Source: Collinsella aerofaciens
Lineage (GTDB): Bacteria > Actinomycetota > Coriobacteriia > Coriobacteriales > Coriobacteriaceae
Assembly: GCA_014846205.1 (NCBI GenBank)
Contig: RKAY01000054.1
Coordinates: forward strand, 1-10,492
Direction of reading: 5' to 3'
DNA: 10,492 nt
Position numbers and translations under genes: made by a program. The notes under the pieces are model-generated. The model was not told the origin of the DNA and did not search any database. It saw only the letters and a list, made by a program, of their open reading frames with translations. Positions 5,663-10,492 of this stretch are shown here, one piece after another (the first letter of the stretch is position 1; every line of letters begins with the position of its first letter).

Positions 5663-7084
5663 CTACTCTATCAGGTCGTTGTGGCGCTCGATAGCATCCG
5701 CTACCGTACCGCCCTCATCCACAATAAGCGAACGGCGCTTGGGTGAGATAATGCGCTGGGCGGGGTACACGCCGCGGTGTCCGCCGGTTAGGTAGCTGAT
5801 AAAGGCCACGATGACAAAGAACCCGGCAGCCGTGCCGTGGAACAGGTCGATGGCCATCATGCAGGTGGTGATGGGCACGTTGAGGCCGGCGCAGAACACG
5901 CCGAGCATGCCGAGAGCCGCCAGAAAACTGGGGTCAAGCCCGGTAAGGCAACCGATCCAGCCACCGAGTGCCGCACCGATGCCAAACAGGGGCGTGACCT
6001 CGCCGCCTTGGAAGCCCGCGCCCAGGGTAAGCGCTGTGACGACCAACTTGATGGCTGCGTCCGCCAGGGTGGTGTTGCCTGCAAATCCGGCGCCGGAAAG
6101 CCATGTGGAAAGGCCGGCGTAGTCCCAGGCGTCGAGGAGGGCATAGGCGGCCAAAACCACGAGTGCGCCTATGAGTGCGCGAACGAGGTAATTGGTGATA
6201 AAGCGACCGTACAGGCTTTTGACGGTTCGAACCGACCAGGCAAAGAGGCGTGCCGTCAGGCCGAAGATAATGGCGCTGATAACAACGATGACAACCGTCC
6301 GTGGTGTCATGTTGGGAACGCTGGCGATGACATTCGCTTCGTACTCGGTGCCCAGGGCGAGTGATGTAAAGTAGCCGGTAAACGAGGCGACCAGGCAGTA
6401 GATGCCCGCGGTGTAGTCGATCTTGCCGATAAAACACATCTCCATGCCAAAGAAAGCTCCGGCAAGGGGCGAGCCGAATACGGCGCCAAAGGCCGACGAG
6501 ATGCCGGCGAGCATGAGGTCGTGGTGGTCATGCTTTTTGAGGTGGGCGAGGCTCGAGATGTTGCTGGCGATGGTGCCGCCAATCTGCACCGCGGCTCCCT
6601 CGCGACCGGCCGATCCGCCCGTTAGGTGCGTGAGCGTGGAGCAGACGAAGGTGAGAACGGCCATGCGCATATGGATGAGGCGTGTGCCCAGAGCGGAGTC
6701 GATGACCAGGTTGTTACCGCGTTTGGCGGCAAGGCCGTGGTTTTTGTACACCCATGCGGTGGCGATGCCCACAACGGGAAGCAGCGCGTAGACCCACGCG
6801 TGGTGCTCGCGATAGTCGGTCGCGATATTCAGCGAGACCAAAAACGCCCAAGCGGCAACGCCCATGGCGAGCGAGACGATGACGACGAGTGCGAGCAACT
6901 TGGCGCTTGCGAGTAGGTTGCGGGCGTTGCGGCGCGTGTCGGCAGCCAAGAGATGCTCGGAGCGGGTGAGCTGTTGCCTGCCGGCCATGATGACGTCGTT
7001 AAGGGAGAAGAAGCCGCCGTCGTCGAGCGGCTGGGAATGATCCTGCGCCTCGTTTGCGCTTTCGGGTTTGTCGGTAAAAGCCAT
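5663..7084 (-). CDS. CLC-family anion transporter, resembling fluoride-type CLC-F
   Basis: This 473-residue polytopic membrane protein of the CLC family has about 60 cytosolic residues before the first helix and no CBS domains. G-G-S-A-G-R-E-G-A-A-V-Q-I-G-G (156-170) holds the gating glutamate (Glu162). G-A-G-F-Q-G-G-E-V-T-P-L-F (356-368) matches the second anion-binding loop. At the position of the G-S-G-I-P loop of chloride transporters it has R-G-N-N-L-V-I-D (122-129), so the central chloride-coordinating serine is missing. That change, and the G-G-E-V-T-P-L-F form, are typical of CLC-F fluoride/proton antiporters that protect cells from fluoride. Canonical CLC-F proteins usually read G-R-E-G-T-A-V-Q-M, so this is a slightly divergent member, and chloride or another anion remains possible. 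The ATG at 7082-7084 has GAGGA just upstream. It is the first gene of a probable two-gene minus-strand unit and diverges from moeA. Confidence 0.85.
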   Translation of the reverse strand: MAFTDKPESANEAQDHSQPLDDGGFFSLNDVIMAGRQQLTRSEHLLAADTRRNARNLLASAKLLALVVIVSLAMGVAAWAFLVSLNIATDYREHHAWVYALLPVVGIATAWVYKNHGLAAKRGNNLVIDSALGTRLIHMRMAVLTFVCSTLTHLTGGSAGREGAAVQIGGTIASNISSLAHLKKHDHHDLMLAGISSAFGAVFGSPLAGAFFGMEMCFIGKIDYTAGIYCLVASFTGYFTSLALGTEYEANVIASVPNMTPRTVVIVVISAIIFGLTARLFAWSVRTVKSLYGRFITNYLVRALIGALVVLAAYALLDAWDYAGLSTWLSGAGFAGNTTLADAAIKLVVTALTLGAGFQGGEVTPLFGIGAALGGWIGCLTGLDPSFLAALGMLGVFCAGLNVPITTCMMAIDLFHGTAAGFFVIVAFISYLTGGHRGVYPAQRIISPKRRSLIVDEGGTVADAIERHNDLIE

Positions 7085-7113
7085 ACGTTCCTCTTTTGGG
7101 TTGCAACACGAGC

Positions 7114-7139
7114 ATTATAGAACGTGCCAAACGTGACAA
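7114..7139 (-). promoter_or_regulatory. Promoter of the CLC-type gene with overlapping direct repeat
   Basis: On the minus strand a perfect TATAAT (7114-7119) lies 30 nt before the CLC start codon. TTGTCA (7134-7139) upstream is only 14 nt away, shorter than ideal, so the -35 is uncertain. The spacer and -35 are built from two tandem 9-mers, TTGTCACGT and TTGGCACGT (7131-7139 and 7122-7130), which could be a regulator site. The implied leader is about 23 nt, leaving no room for a fluoride riboswitch. Confidence 0.5.
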
Positions 7140-7231
7140 ACCGGCAGGTTGGTTTCGGTTCTGTTTTGCGGCTTGCGGCCGACAGATGTATTCGAGAACG
7201 TGGGTCGTGTCGCCGTCGTGCGGCAGGGGAT

Positions 7232-7237
7232 TATACT
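7232..7237 (+). promoter_or_regulatory. Candidate -10 of the moeA-mogA unit
   Basis: TATACT on the plus strand would start transcription near 7244, about 52 nt before moeA. No good -35 is seen 16-19 nt upstream. The same bases read TATAAT on the minus strand (7230-7235), so the site could work in both directions. The leader contains a CGGCGC/GCGCCG hairpin (7256-7261 with 7271-7276) ending 10 nt before the Shine-Dalgarno. Confidence 0.35.
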
Positions 7238-7295
7238 GAGATAAACATAAAAAATCGGCGCTTTTGTTGCGCGCCGCAGCATGCTAGAGGTGTAT

Positions 7296-8558
7296 ATGGC
7301 TGAGAAACTCATTCCGTTGGAGGAAGCGCAGTCGATTGTTCTGTCGCACGTTGCTCCGACCGATCTCGTCGAGATTCCCGTGTGGCAGGCCGCCGGTCTT
7401 CCCTTGGCCGAGGACGCGGTGGCCGATATCGACATTTCGCCGTTTGCCAACAGCGCTATGGACGGATATGCCGTGCGCTCTGCGGACTTGGCACAGGCAT
7501 CTGGTGAGGCACCGGTGACGCTCGACGTTATCGGACACGAGGCCGCGGGCCATGTGTTTGAGGGCACAATCGGCGCGGGTGAGACGGTCCGCATCATGAC
7601 GGGCGCGCCGGTACCCGAAGGTGCCGATGCCGTGGTGAAGTACGAGATCGTCGATGTGCTCGACGGTGATGGCAACGAGGGTTCGCGTGTGAGGTTCTCG
7701 GCGCCTGCCAAGGTAGGGGAGAACGTTCGCTCGGCTGCCGAGGAGGCCCATGCCGGCGATGTTGTGATGCACGCCGGCGAGGTCGTGGCTCCGGCGGGCG
7801 CGGGTCTGCTGGCAAGCGCCGGATACGCGAGCGTGAAGGTACATGCCGCGCCGCGTGTGGGCATTATCTCGCTGGGCACGGAGCTGGTTGCGCCGGGTGA
7901 GCTGCCGGCGCGCGGGCAGATTCGCGACTCCAACTCGTCGGCGTTGATGGCCGAAGCACTCGATGCAGGAGCCGAGCCCGTGTTCTACGGCATTGCGCCT
8001 GATGATGAGCAGGCGATTGCCGAGCTGGTGCATCGCGCCGTGCTGGAGTGCGATGTTGTCATTACGAGCGGTGGCGCCTCGGCAGGCGACTACGACTACG
8101 TGACGGCGCTCGTCCGGTGCGAGGGTGAGGTGCTGTTTGACCGCATCTCGATGCGTCCGGGCAAGGCCATCACGTTTGGCTTGCTTGGGGGTAAGCCCTA
8201 CCTGGGACTTTCAGGCAATCCGGCCGCGGCGTATGTAGGCTTTGAGATGCTTGCGCGTCCGGCGATTCGCAAGATGCGCGGCTTTGCCGAGGGCGTGCGT
8301 CCCGTGCAGCAGGCGACGCTCACGCACGGCGTGAAAAAGCGACAGCATCGCCGCTTCTTCGATCGCGCCACGGTTTTGCGCGACCCCGAGACCGGTGAGC
8401 TGTTGGTTACTGAGGCTAAGACGCAGAATTCGGCGCTGCTTGGAACTATGCAGCGTTCGAACTGCCTGTTGCGTGTTGACGAAGGACCGTGCGAGCTTGC
8501 GGCGGGCGATGTCGTGGACGTTGTTCGCGTCGACCTGCCCGAGGGCGCCGTGTTGTAG
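7296..8558 (+). CDS. moeA: Molybdopterin molybdenumtransferase (molybdenum insertase) MoeA
   Basis: This 420-residue cytoplasmic enzyme inserts molybdate into adenylylated molybdopterin to give active molybdenum cofactor. The length is typical. P-F-A-N-S-A-M-D-G-Y-A-V (49-60) is the MoeA N-terminal signature. R-I-M-T-G-A-P-V-P-E-G-A-D (99-111) follows. The MoCF/MogA-like central domain (about 184-325) carries G-I-I-S-L-G-T-E-L (189-197), G-Q-I-R-D-S-N (208-214), S-G-G-A-S-A-G-D-Y-D-Y (258-268), M-R-P-G-K (286-290) and G-L-S-G-N-P (304-309). The last domain (about 335-415) is the beta-barrel domain IV. The ATG at 7296 has TAGAGG ending 5 nt upstream; the in-frame ATG at 7281 has no such site and is less likely. 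The next gene begins 10 nt after the stop, so the two are co-transcribed and act in successive steps. Confidence 0.94.
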   Translation: MAEKLIPLEEAQSIVLSHVAPTDLVEIPVWQAAGLPLAEDAVADIDISPFANSAMDGYAVRSADLAQASGEAPVTLDVIGHEAAGHVFEGTIGAGETVRIMTGAPVPEGADAVVKYEIVDVLDGDGNEGSRVRFSAPAKVGENVRSAAEEAHAGDVVMHAGEVVAPAGAGLLASAGYASVKVHAAPRVGIISLGTELVAPGELPARGQIRDSNSSALMAEALDAGAEPVFYGIAPDDEQAIAELVHRAVLECDVVITSGGASAGDYDYVTALVRCEGEVLFDRISMRPGKAITFGLLGGKPYLGLSGNPAAAYVGFEMLARPAIRKMRGFAEGVRPVQQATLTHGVKKRQHRRFFDRATVLRDPETGELLVTEAKTQNSALLGTMQRSNCLLRVDEGPCELAAGDVVDVVRVDLPEGAVL

Positions 8559-8568
8559 GAGGAATGCT

Positions 8569-9048
8569 ATGGAGCTGAAGATATCGATCGTGACGTGCTC
8601 GGATACGCGCGATCTTGCCCAGGACGAGGCGGGAGCCGCACTCGAGGAACTTATCGAGGCGCAGGGCTGGACGGTCGCCTCACATGTGGTCGTGCGCGAC
8701 GACGCCAGCGAGATCGGTGATGCCATTGTGGAAGCCGCCGATGAGTGCCACACCAATGTCGTGCTCACCTGCGGCGGCACGGGGCTTTCGATGCGCGATG
8801 TGACGCCCGAGGCGACGCGTGCCGTCTGCGACCGCGATGTGCCGGGTATTGCAGAGGCAATCCGTGCCTACTCCATGACCAAGACGCGCCGTGCCATGCT
8901 CTCGCGCGCCGTGTGCATGCAGCGTGGGCATACGCTTGTCATCAACTTTCCGGGATCCACGAAAGCGGCCCGCGAAAGCTGGGAGGCCGTGAGCGACCAG
9001 CTGGAGCATGCGGCCCAAATGACGGCTGGCGGCGGGCACGCCAAATAA
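8569..9048 (+). CDS. mogA: Molybdopterin adenylyltransferase, MogA/MoaB family
   Basis: This 159-residue cytoplasmic protein is a single MoCF-biosynthesis domain. It activates molybdopterin by adenylylation, making the substrate that MoeA fills with molybdenum. L-T-C-G-G-T-G-L-S-M-R-D-V-T-P-E-A-T (66-83) holds the conserved G-G-T-G and R-D-x-T-P-E motifs of the active site. R-A-M-L-S-R (108-113) and I-N-F-P-G-S-T-K (125-132) complete the family pattern, with the final motif usually reading N-L-P-G-S-P-K. The ATG at 8569 follows AGGAGG with a 6-nt gap, overlapping the end of the moeA transcript. MogA and MoaB are close paralogues, and length and motifs do not separate them fully; the same step is expected for either. 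A strong terminator ends the unit 14 nt after the stop. Confidence 0.9.
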   Translation: MELKISIVTCSDTRDLAQDEAGAALEELIEAQGWTVASHVVVRDDASEIGDAIVEAADECHTNVVLTCGGTGLSMRDVTPEATRAVCDRDVPGIAEAIRAYSMTKTRRAMLSRAVCMQRGHTLVINFPGSTKAARESWEAVSDQLEHAAQMTAGGGHAK

Positions 9049-9061
9049 GCGCACTACCTGC

Positions 9062-9096
9062 GGCGGAGCGACCTCGCGAGTCGCTCCGCCTTTCTT
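9062..9096 (+). terminator. Rho-independent terminator after mogA
   Basis: GGCGGAGCGAC (9062-9072) pairs perfectly with GTCGCTCCGCC (9080-9090), an 11-bp GC-rich stem with a 7-nt loop, followed by TTTCTT. It ends the moeA-mogA transcript and indicates that modA is transcribed separately. Confidence 0.88.
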
Positions 9097-9126
9097 ATGC
9101 AGCGACAGCGCGGTACGTCCTGCGAC

Positions 9127-9172
9127 TATCAGCAAAAGAAAATTATCAGACGAGAAATCTTTATCACTGATA
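9127..9172 (+). promoter_or_regulatory. Repeated TATCAG motifs upstream of modA (possible operator)
   Basis: TATCAG occurs at 9127-9132 and 9144-9149, and TATCAC at 9162-9167, spaced 17 and 18 nt. The last overlaps CTGATA (9167-9172), an inverted copy of the motif. The cluster ends 15 nt before the modA -10, where a repressor or activator would act. It does not obviously match the E. coli ModE operator, so the binding protein is unknown. Confidence 0.35.
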
Positions 9173-9187
9173 TTATTCGCACGAAAG

Positions 9188-9193
9188 TATAAT
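9188..9193 (+). promoter_or_regulatory. TATAAT -10 of modA
   Basis: A perfect TATAAT lies in an AT-rich island (about 9130-9210) that contrasts with the GC-rich surroundings. No clear -35 is found 16-18 nt upstream (CACTGA or TCACTG there), which suggests an activated promoter. Transcription from about 9200 gives a leader of roughly 54 nt that includes the palindrome GGGTACCC (9220-9227). Confidence 0.5.
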
Positions 9194-9253
9194 CTAATTA
9201 CAGAATAAAGCTCGCGGTGGGGTACCCGGGCACAAGGTCCGAAAGGGTTGAAC

Positions 9254-10129
9254 ATGTTCGATATGGTTTCTCGCCGCGGATTCGTCTCGCTTTCTGCTGT
9301 CGCCACTGCCGGCCTTGGTCTTGCCGGCTGCTCGGGCAACAATACGTCCGAGCCGGCCGGATCCGATGCCGGCTCCGCCAAGGCCTCTTCCAAGAAGGAA
9401 ACCGTCGAGCTGCAGGTCTTTGCCGCCAACTCGCTCGAGAAGGCTCTGCCCGAGGTTCAGGAGCTTTACACCGACCAGACCGGCACCGCCTTTGCCGACA
9501 CGCAGTTTAAGGCCTCCGGCGACCTCGTCGAGCAGATGCGTGCCGGCGCCACGGTCGATGTGCTCATCACGGCCTCCAAGGGCACCATGGACGACGCCGA
9601 GGCCGCCGAGCTCGTCGATGCCGACACGCGTGAGGACATGTTCGTTAACGACCTCGTGATCGTTCGCGCCGAGGGCTCCGACACCAAGGTCGAGGCCATC
9701 GCCGACGTCGCGAATCTGGACGGCAAGATCGCCATTGGCGACGCCAAGACCGTCCCCGCCGGCAAGTACGCCAACCAGGCACTGGCTTCCGCGGGCCTCT
9801 ACACCGGCACCGAGGGCGACGACGGCGAGTATGCTCCCGAGATCGCCGACAAGGTCGCACTGGCCGATAAGGTGGGTACCGCTGCCGCCTATGTGTCCAC
9901 AGGTGACTGCGTGGCAGGTTTTGTCTACAGCTCCGATATCTTCCGCTACGACGGCATCGAGGAGGCCTTCGTGTGCCCCGAGGATTCGCACAAGCCCATC
10001 GTGTATCCGGGCGCCGTTGCCGAGAGCTCCGAGCACGCCGACGAGGCCAAGGCGTTCATCGACTTCTGTCTGACCAACAGGAAGGCTCAGAAGATTTGGG
10101 CCAAGTACGGCTTTGAGCTTTCCGCGTAG
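9254..10129 (+). CDS. modA: Molybdate ABC transporter substrate-binding lipoprotein ModA
   Basis: This 291-residue extracytoplasmic solute-binding protein captures molybdate (or tungstate) and delivers it to a ModB-ModC importer. The N-terminus has S-R-R-G-F-V-S-L (6-13), a twin-arginine-like motif, a short hydrophobic stretch, and the lipobox L-A-G-C (23-26), so Cys26 is probably lipidated. A Ser/Ala/Lys-rich linker runs to about residue 50. The binding domain carries V-F-A-A-N-S-L (around 55-61, oxyanion-binding serine region), F-K-A-S-G-D-L, D-V-L-I-T-A-S, G-D-A-K-T-V-P-A-G-K-Y-A, and A-A-Y-V-S-T-G-D-C-V-A-G-F-V-Y-S, in the order seen in ModA. The ATG at 9254 follows AAAGGG with a 6-nt gap; a TTG at 9248 abuts that site. 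Codon use is strongly biased to GCC, GAC, CTC and TCC, implying high expression. It sits downstream of moeA-mogA but behind a terminator and with its own promoter. Confidence 0.92.
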   Translation: MFDMVSRRGFVSLSAVATAGLGLAGCSGNNTSEPAGSDAGSAKASSKKETVELQVFAANSLEKALPEVQELYTDQTGTAFADTQFKASGDLVEQMRAGATVDVLITASKGTMDDAEAAELVDADTREDMFVNDLVIVRAEGSDTKVEAIADVANLDGKIAIGDAKTVPAGKYANQALASAGLYTGTEGDDGEYAPEIADKVALADKVGTAAAYVSTGDCVAGFVYSSDIFRYDGIEEAFVCPEDSHKPIVYPGAVAESSEHADEAKAFIDFCLTNRKAQKIWAKYGFELSA

Positions 10130-10197
10130 TGCGGCTTGGCGCGATAATTCCATCGTTTTGTGTTTCACTCCGTCCTTGTATTCGCTTGGAGCTTTTC

Positions 10198-10492
10198 GTG
10201 CTTAATAGATTCCGCATGCTTGTCGCCTGTGCTTTGACCCTCGCGCTTTGCTGGGTGCCGGGATTTGCGTTTGCTGGGGACGCTGAGGACGGGGCCCAGG
10301 TTGCTGCGACCGCTCATGGGCTTTCCTTTGGGATCGAGGGTTTTGAGCGGTTGGCCAAGGGGACCGCTCGTGCCATGGAGGGCCAGCCTGAGGGCTACCG
10401 GTTTCCCGTTGACGAGGACGTGGACCTTGTAGTGGTGCCTGCTGCCGATCGCGTTGTGGTGTGGATATCGCCCAAGGCGGTCGAGAAGTATG
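10198..10492 (+). CDS. Unrecognised secreted or membrane-anchored protein (partial, 3' end off the window)
   Basis: An open frame begins at GTG 10198, with GGAG 6 nt upstream, and runs 98 codons to the window edge without a stop. The first 26 residues form a clear Sec-type signal: M-L-N-R-F-R-M, a hydrophobic core to about residue 20, and a probable A-F-A cleavage site before G-D-A-E. The visible mature part (27-98) is acidic, with V-D-L-V-V-V-P and R-V-V-V-W-I-S (76-91) suggesting beta strands. I do not recognise the family, and this stretch does not look like the start of the ModB permease expected after modA. It lies 68 nt after modA with no terminator between, so co-transcription is plausible. 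Its codons (GGG, GCT, TTG) differ from the strongly biased modA. Confidence 0.6.
   Translation, partial: MLNRFRMLVACALTLALCWVPGFAFAGDAEDGAQVAATAHGLSFGIEGFERLAKGTARAMEGQPEGYRFPVDEDVDLVVVPAADRVVVWISPKAVEKY

Noticed and set aside
7112..7130. Sigma-54 promoter (TTGGCACG on the minus strand)
   Set aside because: The -24-like part is present but the required GC of the -12 element is missing at the right spacing; an ordinary TATAAT explains the site better.
9194..10168. A 324-codon minus-strand frame opposite modA
   Set aside because: It is Gly/Leu/Val-rich with no recognisable motif, antisense to a well-supported binding protein with strong codon bias; a shadow frame.
1..10492. Insertion sequence, prophage, CRISPR or toxin-antitoxin content
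   Set aside because: No transposase, integrase, repeat-spacer array or paired small toxin/antitoxin genes can be seen; all genes except the last partial one match known chromosomal families.

Overview
The window is GC-rich DNA with compact genes, short intergenic gaps, strong Shine-Dalgarno sites and a lean toward GCC, CTC, GAC and AAG codons in the likely well-expressed genes. The protein sequences and gene mix fit a Gram-positive anaerobe of the Actinomycetota class Coriobacteriia, possibly Collinsella. That placement is an inference from protein style; there is no rRNA or tRNA in the window to confirm it.

Left part (1-3324): a partial minus-strand gene for a small putative redox protein of the C_GCAxxG_C_C family is divergent from a plus-strand PLP enzyme of the O-acetylhomoserine sulfhydrylase (MetY) family. 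A rho-independent terminator closes metY. A 434-residue drug-efflux-type MFS transporter follows, resembling the DHA2/EmrB group but apparently with only 12 membrane segments. Middle (3325-4606): xanthine phosphoribosyltransferase (xpt) with a hairpin against its ribosome-binding site and a perfect-stem terminator, then a 126-residue stand-alone GGQ-domain release-factor relative, probably ribosome rescue. That gene converges on the next minus-strand gene, and between them lies a 27-bp perfect inverted repeat, the most striking non-coding structure here.

Minus-strand block (4614-7084): a CLC-type anion transporter whose motifs resemble the fluoride-selective CLC-F branch, followed 86 nt downstream by a diacylglycerol/lipid kinase of the DAGK catalytic family. 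Their promoter region (7085-7295) is shared with the divergent molybdenum genes.

Right part (7296-10492): a molybdenum gene set on the plus strand. MoeA (molybdenum insertase) and a MogA/MoaB-type molybdopterin adenylyltransferase are 10 nt apart and end in a terminator. Then comes modA (periplasmic-type molybdate-binding lipoprotein with a twin-arginine-like leader) with its own TATAAT promoter and a repeated TATCAG motif upstream. It is followed by the start of an unrecognised secreted protein cut by the window edge. Together the last four genes suggest molybdate uptake and cofactor assembly for molybdoenzymes encoded elsewhere.

I see no complete mobile element, CRISPR array, tRNA, rRNA or recognisable riboswitch. 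Most of the window is ordinary chromosomal housekeeping or transport content. The items worth following up are the long palindrome, the modA upstream repeats, the unknown secreted ORF after modA, and the fluoride-type CLC.
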